Positions 27,315 to 35,318 of a stretch of DNA of 64,000 bases are shown piece by piece (the stretch's first letter is position 1; the number at the start of each line of letters is the position of its first letter). The notes under the pieces were generated by a model. The model did not search any database and was not told where the DNA came from. It was given only the letters and a program-made list of their open reading frames with translations. The stretch is from Mucilaginibacter pallidiroseus. Its GTDB lineage: Bacteria > Bacteroidota > Bacteroidia > Sphingobacteriales > Sphingobacteriaceae. A program made the position numbers and the translations under genes. The stretch spans positions 248,001 to 312,000 of the forward strand of contig NZ_VOEJ01000006.1 in assembly GCF_007846085.1 (NCBI RefSeq). Reading direction: 5' to 3'.

Positions 27315-28436
27315 ATGCATAAATCACCACTTAAAATTTTAATATACCGCATAGGAAGCCTTGGTGATACCATTATAGCCCTGCCGGTCTTTAATAAAAT
27401 CAGAGAGGTTTACCCTGATGCTGATATAACCTTACTTACCAATCAGCCCATAAATAGCAAGGCCCCTGCGCTCGAGAGCGTTTTGGGCAAGCATCATTAT
27501 TTCAACAGGGTGATTAACTATCCGTCGGGCTCACGGTCGCCCAAGGTATTGTATAATGTTTGGAAGCAAATATTGAGTCTTAAGGTCGATATTGCCATTA
27601 ACTTGGCTACCACCAAAATGCTTAAGGATTTAGGAAGCACAAAGATGGCTGTGCTGCGCGATAAGTTGTTTCTTTTTTCAGCCGGGTTCCCCAGGCTGAT
27701 GGGCTTCCCTAAAACCCTGCGGGATTATATGCTTATACCTAACCCGCAAACCGGCGAGCATGAGTGGGAAGCCGAACGTTTGGTGCGCAGGTTTAAGGTG
27801 CTTGGCGATATTCCGCTGGATCAGGACAGGTACTGGGACATGCACTTTAGCACACAGGAGCAACAGCTTGCCGATGAGGCCCTATCAACGCTCGACAAAT
27901 CGAAGCCCATCCTAGCAGTTAGTGTAGGCACAAAAATGCCATCTAAAGATTGGGAGCAAAGTAACTGGATAGCCTTATTAGAAAAACTAAAGAAAAGCTT
28001 TAGCGATTGGCAACTGGTTATTCTCGGCTCCCCCGAAGAGGCCGAACGTTCTGAGCTTTGCCTAAGCACATGGGGCGGGAGCGGTGTTAACCTTTGCGGC
28101 AAAACATCACCAAGGGTATCTGGTGCTATACTAAAAAAGGCAAGGTTATTTATAGGACATGATAGCGGCCCTATGCATCTGGCTGCGGCGGCGGGCGCGC
28201 CGTGCGTGGCTATCTTTGCGGCGAGGGCACTGCCAAGACACTGGTTTCCGCGGGGAGATAACAACACGATCATCTATCATAAAACAGATTGCGCAGGCTG
28301 CGGAGTTGAGGTATGTATCGAACAAAAGAAAAAGTGTATTCTTTCTATTACCGTCGACGAGGTTTACCAGACAGCTACTGACATGGTTAATAAAACCGCA
28401 GCCAAGTATAATAATGCATTCACCGGCAATAACTAA
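27315..28436 (+). CDS. GT9 (heptosyltransferase-like) glycosyltransferase
   Basis: I chose the ATG at 27315 (373 aa) because the protein then opens KILIYRIGSLGDTIIALPVF, the GT9 hallmark; an earlier in-frame ATG at 27234 would overlap the membrane gene by 56 bases. Further motifs are VGTKMPSKDWEQSNW and GHDSGPMHLAAAAGAPCVAIF, the ADP-heptose-binding region. A C-terminal Cys cluster (DCAGCGVEVCIEQKKKC) is present. GT9 enzymes usually build LPS core. Here it sits inside an exopolysaccharide run, so the donor may be another sugar. Confidence 0.87.
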   Translation: MHKSPLKILIYRIGSLGDTIIALPVFNKIREVYPDADITLLTNQPINSKAPALESVLGKHHYFNRVINYPSGSRSPKVLYNVWKQILSLKVDIAINLATTKMLKDLGSTKMAVLRDKLFLFSAGFPRLMGFPKTLRDYMLIPNPQTGEHEWEAERLVRRFKVLGDIPLDQDRYWDMHFSTQEQQLADEALSTLDKSKPILAVSVGTKMPSKDWEQSNWIALLEKLKKSFSDWQLVILGSPEEAERSELCLSTWGGSGVNLCGKTSPRVSGAILKKARLFIGHDSGPMHLAAAAGAPCVAIFAARALPRHWFPRGDNNTIIYHKTDCAGCGVEVCIEQKKKCILSITVDEVYQTATDMVNKTAAKYNNAFTGNN

Positions 28437-28478
28437 GCCTTTGGCAATTGCGTGGCTTAAGCTTATATTTACTATAAT

Positions 28479-29141
28479 ATGTTTTTGAAGATACTGGCTT
28501 TTATTTTACCATGGCGCTTAAGGCGGCTTGCCCTGCAAAGCTGGTTTGGCTATACCATACACCCTACGGCACGCATTGGCCTGTCATGGATATATCCGCA
28601 CAAATTAAGCATGGCGGAGGGGGCCAGGATAGGCCACTTGAATATTGCCATACATTTGGACGGGATTGAAATGGGCGTTAAATCGTCAATAGCCCGGAGC
28701 AACTGGATCACCGGCTTCCCGTCCAACAGCAATTCAAAACATTTTTCGCACCAGGCGGGGCGCCAATCCTTATTGATACTTGGCGAATGCGCTGCCATCA
28801 CCAAAAATCATCACTTCGATTGTACAAACGTTATCCGTGTAGGGCGTTTCACAACGGTGGCTGGTTATCAATCGCAGTTTTTAACACATTCTATTGACGT
28901 GATTGAAAGCCGTCAGCACAGCGAGCCTATAACAATTGGCGAATATGCCTTTGTAGGAACAAATGTAGTGATGTTAGGCGGTGCCGACCTGCCATCCCGC
29001 TGTGTACTCGGCGCAAAATCATTGCTCAACAAGGCTTATACTGATGAGTGGACACTTTACGGCGGCGTGCCAGCCAAACCATTGCAGGTGTTGCCAGCCA
29101 ATGCAAAATATTTTAACCGTGCCGATGGCTTTGTTTATTAA
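28479..29141 (+). CDS. hexapeptide-repeat acyltransferase
   Basis: The 220-residue protein starts with a short amphipathic or membrane-near segment (FLKILAFILPWRLRRLAL). It continues with irregular left-handed beta-helix repeats (IHPTARIGLSWIYPHK, VIRVGRFTTVAGYQ, ITIGEYAFVGTNVVMLGGADLPSRCVLGAKSLL) and the tail LYGGVPAKPLQV. The His-containing KNHHFD segment may supply the catalytic base. It lies six bases before the next GT4 gene. It probably O-acetylates a polymer sugar. Confidence 0.8.
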   Translation: MFLKILAFILPWRLRRLALQSWFGYTIHPTARIGLSWIYPHKLSMAEGARIGHLNIAIHLDGIEMGVKSSIARSNWITGFPSNSNSKHFSHQAGRQSLLILGECAAITKNHHFDCTNVIRVGRFTTVAGYQSQFLTHSIDVIESRQHSEPITIGEYAFVGTNVVMLGGADLPSRCVLGAKSLLNKAYTDEWTLYGGVPAKPLQVLPANAKYFNRADGFVY

Positions 29142-29147
29142 ATTGTA

Positions 29148-30368
29148 ATGAAGCTGCTTCATATCATAGCAAGTATGGATCCGGTAAGTGGTGGGCCATG
29201 CCAGGGGATACGCAATAGCAACCCCGACATGATAAACCTTGGCGTGTATCGTGAGGTAGTATGCCTTGATGCCCCGGATGCTTCTTTTTTGGGAATGGAT
29301 AATTTTCCGGTACATGCTCTTGGCCCTGGCAAGGGCCCATGGCAGTATTCTGAGAAGCTGAAGCCTTGGTTAATGGCTAATATGGAGCGTTTTGATGTTG
29401 TGGTAATAAACGGCCTTTGGCTATACTCCAGTTACGCAGGCTGGCGGGTTATGAAAACCTTAAAAAAGCAGCGTTTTAAGCAAAGCCCAAACGCCCGGCC
29501 GTTTCCAAAAGTATTCATAATGCCGCACGGCATGCTCGATCCATATTTTCAAAATGCCCCCGACAGGAAACTAAAAGCTATTCGTAATTGGTTTTATTGG
29601 AAACTGATTGAAAATCGGGTGGTGAATGACGCCGACGGACTTTTGTTTACCTGTGAGATTGAAATGCAACTAGCCGGAACAAGCTTTTCACCATATCGGC
29701 CGAAAAAAGAGATTAATGTTGGGTACGGCATCATCAATCCGCCGGTAAAAACTCTCCAAATGGTTAACGCCTTTGCCAAAGCCTGTCCCGGTTTAAACGG
29801 CGAAAACTATTTGCTGTTTTTAAGCCGTATACATGAGAAAAAAGGAGTTGACCTGCTTTTGCAGGCTTATGCAGCAATTTTTGAACAGACTAAAAAGCAG
29901 GGTATTAAGATACCCAAACTTGTTATAGCCGGGCCGGGGTTGGAATCGCCATACGGAAAAAAAATGCGGCTTTTGGTGAGCGGGTCGCCTTTATTAAAGC
30001 AAGCCGTTTTATTTCCAGGAATGCTTAGGGGCGATGCCAAGTGGGGCGCTATACATGGTTGTGATTGTTTTGTATTGCCCAGCCATCAGGAAAATTTTGG
30101 CATTGCAGTAGTCGAGGCGCTTGCTTGTAGCAAACCTGTGCTGATATCCAACCAGGTAAACATTTGGATGGAAATACAGAATGGTAGTAGCGGCATTGTG
30201 GAGAACGATAACCTGAACGGTACTACAAACCTTTTAGAAAGGTGGCTTGCGCTTACCGTTACACAAAAACAGCAGATGGCTGCTAATGCTGTGCAGGTTT
30301 TTAATGAGCACTTTGATGTTGCACATGCATCGGCTACTTTTCATAAAACAATAGCCAGCATAAACTAA
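29148..30368 (+). CDS. GT4 family glycosyltransferase
   Basis: The 406-residue protein opens LLHIIASMDPVSGGPCQGIRN. It has MPHGMLDPYFQNAPDRK, a stretch typical of GT4 enzymes of colanic-acid-like clusters. The C-terminal domain shows LFLSRIHEKKGVDLLLQAY, IAGPGLESPYG and HQENFGIAVVEALACSKPVLIS, containing the E-x7-E donor motif. The TAA is followed by a 71-base gap. The sugar is not predictable. Confidence 0.9.
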   Translation: MKLLHIIASMDPVSGGPCQGIRNSNPDMINLGVYREVVCLDAPDASFLGMDNFPVHALGPGKGPWQYSEKLKPWLMANMERFDVVVINGLWLYSSYAGWRVMKTLKKQRFKQSPNARPFPKVFIMPHGMLDPYFQNAPDRKLKAIRNWFYWKLIENRVVNDADGLLFTCEIEMQLAGTSFSPYRPKKEINVGYGIINPPVKTLQMVNAFAKACPGLNGENYLLFLSRIHEKKGVDLLLQAYAAIFEQTKKQGIKIPKLVIAGPGLESPYGKKMRLLVSGSPLLKQAVLFPGMLRGDAKWGAIHGCDCFVLPSHQENFGIAVVEALACSKPVLISNQVNIWMEIQNGSSGIVENDNLNGTTNLLERWLALTVTQKQQMAANAVQVFNEHFDVAHASATFHKTIASIN

Positions 30369-30439
30369 TGTGGAGATGCTGTATTGGTAAAATCGAATAT
30401 ATTTGTCTGGATTGAAATACTTTATATACATCGCTGATA

Positions 30440-30985
30440 ATGATTAATGAGGATACATTTACGGGGGCATCATTTTCACTTCGTAATCGTATTGCGCGGG
30501 TTATCTGGGCAATAGTTTATCAGCTGCTATTTGAAATTTCGCCAAGGCCAATGCACGGCTGGAGGTCATTTTTACTGCGATGTTTCGGTGCAAAGGTTGG
30601 TAAAGGTGTACATGTATATCCCAGAGTCAATATTTGGGCACCATGGAACCTTGAGCTGGGCGACAAATGTGGTGTGGCCAACACGGCAATACTTTACTCC
30701 CAAGGTAAAATCAAAATAGGCAAGCGGTCTGTAATATCACAGGGTGTAAACGTTTGTACCGGCACGCATGATTACACCCGTAAGGGCTCGCCCTTAATTA
30801 CCAAGCCAATAATTATAGGCGATAACGTTTGGGTAGCTGCCGAAGCCTTTATACATCCCGGTGTTGAATTGGGTGATGGTTGCGTTATAGGCGCCAGGGC
30901 GGTTGTTGTAAATGACATGCCCGCATGGATGGTTTGCGCCGGCCATCCTTGCAAACCATTAAAGAAACGCGAATTAATTGATTGA
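30440..30985 (+). CDS. wcaF: WcaF-type colanic acid acetyltransferase homologue
   Basis: The 181 residues match the WcaF subfamily: an N-terminal helix (FSLRNRIARVIWAIVYQLLFEISPRP) followed by WRSFLLRCFGAKVGKGVHVYP. Hexad repeats with the catalytic His are in CTGTHDYTRKGSPL. The ending is VWVAAEAFIHPGVELGDGCVIGARAVV and AGHPCKPLKKR. WcaF O-acetylates a sugar of colanic acid using acetyl-CoA. It overlaps the next GT2 gene by 8 bases. Confidence 0.88.
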   Translation: MINEDTFTGASFSLRNRIARVIWAIVYQLLFEISPRPMHGWRSFLLRCFGAKVGKGVHVYPRVNIWAPWNLELGDKCGVANTAILYSQGKIKIGKRSVISQGVNVCTGTHDYTRKGSPLITKPIIIGDNVWVAAEAFIHPGVELGDGCVIGARAVVVNDMPAWMVCAGHPCKPLKKRELID

Positions 30986-31817
30986 TAAAGCAGCTAACTT
31001 GAATATATCTGTACTAATACTTACTAAAAATGAGGAGCAGGACTTGCCCGGCTGCCTGCAATCTGTTAGCTGGTGTAACGATGTGCATGTTTACGATTCG
31101 TTTAGTGAGGACCGCACCGTTGAAATAGCCAGGGCGGCAGGCGCTACGGTTACCCAACGCAAATTTGATAATTGGTCGGCCCATCAAAATTGGGGATTGC
31201 AAAATATCAAATTTAAACATCCGTGGGTGCTGTATATCGATGCGGACGAGCGGGTATCAGACAGTTTATTAGCTACCTTACAATCGCTTAATTTACGCGA
31301 TAACGTAGTTGCTTATGAGATACGCCGACGTGATTTTGCATGGAACAATAAGTGGCTTAAGCATGCTCAAATATCGCCGTTTTACCTGCGGCTTTTCCGG
31401 CCTGCGAAAATGCGTTATGAGCGATTAGTCAACCCCATATCTATACCCGATGGGCCGGTCGCTCGTATGGATGGTTTCCTTGATCATTACCCGTTTAGTA
31501 AGGGTATAAGATTTTGGTTTACGCGTCATTTAAGCTATGCCGATATGGAAGCACGTATGCGCCTGGACGACATAGGCAGCGGAGTTGAATTTTCATTACG
31601 ACAAGCATTATTTAATAACGACTTTAGTATCCGTCGGTATCATCAAAAAGGCTTATTTTACAAAATGCCCGGCAGGCCATTGATTAAATGGATTTACATG
31701 GTTGTGATCCGGCGCGCTTTTTTAGACGGAGCAGCAGGTATAACATATGCAACCCTTCAATCAATTTATGAATATTTTATAGTATTGCGCACTAAAGAAT
31801 TCCTCAACAATAAATAA
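30978..31817 (+). CDS. GT2 glycosyltransferase, WaaE/KdtX-like
   Basis: The TTG start lies inside the wcaF homologue. The 279-residue protein begins ISVLILTKNEEQDLPGCL, the opening of the LPS-core beta-1,4-glucosyltransferase group (WaaE/KdtX). VHVYDSFSEDRT and the acidic site YIDADERVSDSL follow, then the conserved FARRDF-like YEIRRRDFAWNNKWL. The C-terminus carries a basic/hydrophobic segment likely to touch the membrane. A 196-base gap with an inverted repeat follows. Confidence 0.88.
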   Translation: MIDKAANLNISVLILTKNEEQDLPGCLQSVSWCNDVHVYDSFSEDRTVEIARAAGATVTQRKFDNWSAHQNWGLQNIKFKHPWVLYIDADERVSDSLLATLQSLNLRDNVVAYEIRRRDFAWNNKWLKHAQISPFYLRLFRPAKMRYERLVNPISIPDGPVARMDGFLDHYPFSKGIRFWFTRHLSYADMEARMRLDDIGSGVEFSLRQALFNNDFSIRRYHQKGLFYKMPGRPLIKWIYMVVIRRAFLDGAAGITYATLQSIYEYFIVLRTKEFLNNK

Positions 31818-31925
31818 GTATTGCAGCTCCGCAAGTCCTTTTTAATGAGTTAAATACATGCAAACTGACATTTGTTAAGCGCCTGTTTCTGGATATTTTC
31901 ACGACTTTGAGTGTGATACCTAATG

Positions 31926-31971
31926 CTGTATGCAATAAATCAATTATATTTAAAAGATTTATTGCATACAG
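31926..31971. promoter_or_regulatory. 16-base perfect inverted repeat plus third half-site upstream of the WcaI-like gene
   Basis: Bases 31926-31941 (CTGTATGCAATAAATC) are the exact reverse complement of 31956-31971, separated by 14 AT-rich bases. A third copy of the core TGCAATAAAT lies at 31977-31986, 28 bases before the ATG at 32014. No T-run follows, so this looks less like a terminator and more like a protein-binding dyad or RNA hairpin. Confidence 0.5.
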
Positions 31972-32013
31972 TCGGCTGCAATAAATTTATCTACCGATAG
32001 GGGCTATACTTTA

Positions 32014-33273
32014 ATGAGTAAGAAGAAGATACTGTTACTAAGTCATAACTTTTCGCCGGAGCCGATAGGGATAGGTAAGTATAATGGCGAAATGATTAGT
32101 TGGTTATTGAACCGTGGATACGACTGCACAGTTATAACTACCTTCCCATATTATCCCCAATGGAAGGTGCAAAAGCCCTACAAAAATCGATGGTTTAAAC
32201 GAGAGGTAACAAGTTATGCCGAAAACCATACCAAACTAACTATATATAGGTGCCCATCATATATACCTAAAGACCCTACAGGCAAGCAACGCGCTTTGCA
32301 GGACTTATCATTTTGGGTTTCCAAATTTTTTGTTGTGTTTGGGATGATATTACTTAACAGAAGATATGACCTGATTGTAACCATAGCGCCGCCGTTTCAC
32401 CTGGCGCATCTTGGCCTTTTGTTGCGTAAGTTAAATGGGGGTAAGTTGCTGTATCATGTACAAGACATGCAAATTGAGGCCGCACGCGATCTTAAGCTTT
32501 TTTCACAAAAGCATGTATTAAACAGCCTGTTTAAAGTTGAAACCTCCATATTAAAAAGCGCCGATTATGTAAGCAGTATATCGGAGGGTATGATTCGAAA
32601 GATAAAGGCCAAGGTAGATCGCGATGTAAAGTACTTTCCTAATTGGGTAGATACAGAGCGCTTTTATCCCATACCAAGCCGCGAAAATCTTAAAACCAAA
32701 TGGGGTTATAGCAAGGATGACATCGTCTTTTTATACTCTGGCGCCGTAGGCGTAAAACAAAGGCTCGAGCGGATTTTAGTAACTGCGCAGGATGTAGCAA
32801 AGCAGCCCAATATTAAATTTATCATCTGCTCATCTGGGCCGTATATGAAATCGCTGCAGGAACAAGCCGCGGTGCTTGGATTAACGAATATCAGCTTCAT
32901 GGATGTGCAGCCCAAGGCCATATTTAATGAGTTTTTAAATATGGCCGATATACACCTTGTTCTGCAGATATCTGACGCTGCCGATTTAGTAATGCCATCA
33001 AAGCTGTCAACAATACTTGCAGTAGGCGGTGCAAGCATTATTTCTGCGTCTCAAGGCACATCACTTCACCAGCTGGCACAAGATCATGATATCGGTTATG
33101 TAATTGAACCTCAAGATCGTAAACAACAAGATATTTTAACTAATCAAGTGCTCCACATTGCACAGAATGGTTTAGACTTGGAACTAAAACGCCAAAATGC
33201 CCGCAATTACGCTGTTAAGCATCTTAACGTTGATATGGTGATGGGTAATTTTGAAAGGGATTTTTTGGGATAG
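32014..33273 (+). CDS. wcaI: WcaI-type GT4 glycosyltransferase
   Basis: The 419-residue protein has the WcaI beginning ILLLSHNFSPEPIGIGKYNGEM and the characteristic TTFPYYPQWKV and IAPPFHLAHLGLLL motifs. HVQDMQIEAARDL follows, then a donor-binding half with FLYSGAVGVKQRLER and LVMPSKLSTILAVGGASI. WcaI-like enzymes add a sugar in colanic-acid-type repeat units. It stands between an upstream dyad and an antisense gene, so it may be a separate transcription unit. Confidence 0.88.
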   Translation: MSKKKILLLSHNFSPEPIGIGKYNGEMISWLLNRGYDCTVITTFPYYPQWKVQKPYKNRWFKREVTSYAENHTKLTIYRCPSYIPKDPTGKQRALQDLSFWVSKFFVVFGMILLNRRYDLIVTIAPPFHLAHLGLLLRKLNGGKLLYHVQDMQIEAARDLKLFSQKHVLNSLFKVETSILKSADYVSSISEGMIRKIKAKVDRDVKYFPNWVDTERFYPIPSRENLKTKWGYSKDDIVFLYSGAVGVKQRLERILVTAQDVAKQPNIKFIICSSGPYMKSLQEQAAVLGLTNISFMDVQPKAIFNEFLNMADIHLVLQISDAADLVMPSKLSTILAVGGASIISASQGTSLHQLAQDHDIGYVIEPQDRKQQDILTNQVLHIAQNGLDLELKRQNARNYAVKHLNVDMVMGNFERDFLG

Positions 33274-33288
33274 GATTACCGTTCTAAT

Positions 33289-33309
33289 ATATGTCTTCAT
33301 CGGACATAT
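33289..33309. terminator. weak hairpin between convergent genes
   Basis: ATATGTC (33289-33295) pairs with GACATAT (33303-33309) around a seven-base loop, followed by TTAATTAA. It fills the 36 bases between the WcaI-like gene and the convergent phosphatase-family gene. The stem is AT-rich, so function is doubtful. Confidence 0.35.
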
Positions 33310-34422
33310 TTAATTAACTTCTATATCGCTTATTATAGGATAGTGATCTGATAATTTGGCCTTCTTTAAAAAGTAATTTAAAATATTAATTTGCGAACTA
33401 ACTAATATATGGTCTATCTGTACATTAGGAAAATCATTGTAATAAGTATACCCAAGTCCGTAGCCTTTTTCCTGATAAGTGCTTTTCATCCCGCTAATTA
33501 ATTCGTTAAAGGCAAATGACATTGGTGTATCATTAAAGTCACCGGAAATAATGTATGGGTGTGGGCAATTTTCAATATGTCTCTTTAATTTAGCTACCTC
33601 GTAGCTTCTATATATAAAGGCCTTTTTTAATTTATCACTCACCTGTTCAGACTTACTTACGCTTACATTCCCTTTAAGAAATGCATGTTCCTGCGTTTTA
33701 AACATTACTGATTGCAAGTGAACAGCGTAAATTCGTATTTTTTTATCGTTGTATTTAATATCTACGAAGATACTCCGCTGTTTATTGAAGCTTGTTGTAT
33801 CAACAACCCCAGAGTTTACTATTGGATACTTGCTAAAAATAGCGTTCCCTGCAGCATTTATATTTTTTTTAGATAGTTTAACAAAATAGTAGTTTGGTAA
33901 TTTTAAAGCGGCTTTAACAGAATCGTTTGAGCTTGTCTTGGTTGCATTTGACACAACGTAGTCTTCAAAAGTTATAATATCGGGCCGCTCGATTGCAATA
34001 GTTTCCAGTATTTCGTCTTTTATGTTTACTCCGTCTTTTGCTCCTATGCCAACAAAACCGTGAACATTGTACTGCATTATTCTTAAGCTATTTACAGTTT
34101 TGCTTTTAGACGAATAATTGTTCTCATGATACGTAATGTTCATCAAGATAAATTTAAACCCAACTAAGATAGAGATAGCCGATATCAAAGCCAGTTTAAT
34201 CCTACGGAAGATCCAAAAAAAGATGAAAAACAGGTTTGCAAGTACTAAAAACGGAAAACCTAAACCCAGCAACGCTAATATCCAAATATCTCTCGGATCG
34301 GTAGTTGGCGAAAGGTAGCTTAGTAATAACAATAATGACGCAAGTATATTACAGGCTAATATAATCTTATCAAACAGGGATAAGCCAGGCTTTTGACGAG
34401 CGGGGTTTTTAGATGACGGCAT
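33310..34422 (-). CDS. membrane-anchored endonuclease/exonuclease/phosphatase family protein
   Basis: The 370-residue protein begins with a basic tail and three hydrophobic helices (about 15-105). A domain of the DNase I-like EEP fold follows. Active-site motifs are MQYNVHG, the metal-binding Glu in ITFEDYVV, GNAIFSKYPI, YAVHLQS, ISGDFNDTP, and finally QIDHILVS and LSDHYPIISDI. The catalytic domain should face the periplasm. The family cleaves phosphodiesters or phosphomonoesters (nucleic acids, phospholipids or sugar phosphates); the substrate cannot be read. It is antisense to the surrounding polysaccharide genes. Confidence 0.85.
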   Translation of the reverse strand: MPSSKNPARQKPGLSLFDKIILACNILASLLLLLSYLSPTTDPRDIWILALLGLGFPFLVLANLFFIFFWIFRRIKLALISAISILVGFKFILMNITYHENNYSSKSKTVNSLRIMQYNVHGFVGIGAKDGVNIKDEILETIAIERPDIITFEDYVVSNATKTSSNDSVKAALKLPNYYFVKLSKKNINAAGNAIFSKYPIVNSGVVDTTSFNKQRSIFVDIKYNDKKIRIYAVHLQSVMFKTQEHAFLKGNVSVSKSEQVSDKLKKAFIYRSYEVAKLKRHIENCPHPYIISGDFNDTPMSFAFNELISGMKSTYQEKGYGLGYTYYNDFPNVQIDHILVSSQINILNYFLKKAKLSDHYPIISDIEVN

Positions 34423-34495
34423 TGCTAATTATTAATGGTTAAAAATAACAGTTGTAAGCCGCTTTTAAAATATAAGCTGAAATATTAAATTGATG

Positions 34496-34524
34496 TGGTT
34501 GGTAACTATTGCAAAATACCTTTG
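34496..34524 (+). promoter_or_regulatory. candidate promoter of the 34.6-39.7 kb gene run
   Basis: TACCTTTG at 34517-34524 matches the -7 consensus TAnnTTTG exactly. TGG at 34496-34498, 18 bases upstream, is only a weak -33 element. It lies between two divergent genes, 91 bases before the ATG at 34616. Confidence 0.35.
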
Positions 34525-34615
34525 TGTAGCGGAATTAACTGTTGACGCTCATTACTGAACAAATAATTTGATGGATATAAATATGTAATAAATATCTTTA
34601 CGGTAACCGTAACTC

Positions 34616-35293
34616 ATGAAGTCCTGGCTTAAATTACTTTATTATAGATTTACTTACCGTAAAAAACAGGTTAAGCTGTTTAGTGGCGTAGTGCTCGATT
34701 CTAAAAATAATTTTGAGGGCTACAATGCTATAGGTAAAAATACTGAGGTTGCAAGTTCAGATATTGGTTTTGGAACATACATATCCGAAGTATCCATCAT
34801 CAGAAAGGCGCATATTGGTCGTTTTTGCTCGGTCGGCAGTAATGTGCGGACTGGTGTTGGTACACATCCGGTAAGTGAATTTGTGTCAACCCATCCAGCG
34901 TTTTTTTCCACCCAAAAGCAGGCAGGCTTCACATTTGCGTCGCAAAATACCTTTAAAGAACATATATTTGTTGATAGATCCCCCAACCCCAAATTTGTTG
35001 TTGATATTGGCAATGATGTTTGGATAGGCAGCAACGTTATAATTATGGATGGTATAACCATTGGCGATGGCGCAGTAATAGCAGCCGGCGCTATTGTTAA
35101 TAATGATGTTGCACCTTACACAATCGTTGGTGGGGTTCCTGCAAAAGTAATCAGAACCAGATTTACCCCCCAACAAATCGAAACATTACTTAATATAAAA
35201 TGGTGGTTTTGGGATATTGAGAAATTAAAAGCTAAGGTTGATAGCTTCGCTACTGTGCAGGCTTTTATAGATAGTAATACACCAGCCCAATAA
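34616..35293 (+). CDS. CatB-like (xenobiotic acetyltransferase type) O-acetyltransferase
   Basis: The 225-residue left-handed beta-helix protein has the CatB/XAT layout. Hexads include IGRFCSVGSNVRTGVGTHP with the catalytic His. An inserted loop (FVSTHPAFFSTQKQAGFTFA) is typical of CatB-related enzymes. VWIGSNVIIMDGITIGDGAVIAAGAIV and IVGGVPAKVIRTRF follow, and a helical tail with WWFWDIEKL closes the protein. In polysaccharide loci these enzymes acetylate the glycan. It starts a new plus-strand run with its own putative promoter and a short dyad just before the ATG. Confidence 0.88.
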   Translation: MKSWLKLLYYRFTYRKKQVKLFSGVVLDSKNNFEGYNAIGKNTEVASSDIGFGTYISEVSIIRKAHIGRFCSVGSNVRTGVGTHPVSEFVSTHPAFFSTQKQAGFTFASQNTFKEHIFVDRSPNPKFVVDIGNDVWIGSNVIIMDGITIGDGAVIAAGAIVNNDVAPYTIVGGVPAKVIRTRFTPQQIETLLNIKWWFWDIEKLKAKVDSFATVQAFIDSNTPAQ

Positions 35294-35318
35294 ATAACAG
35301 AGATAGATAAAGCCAATA

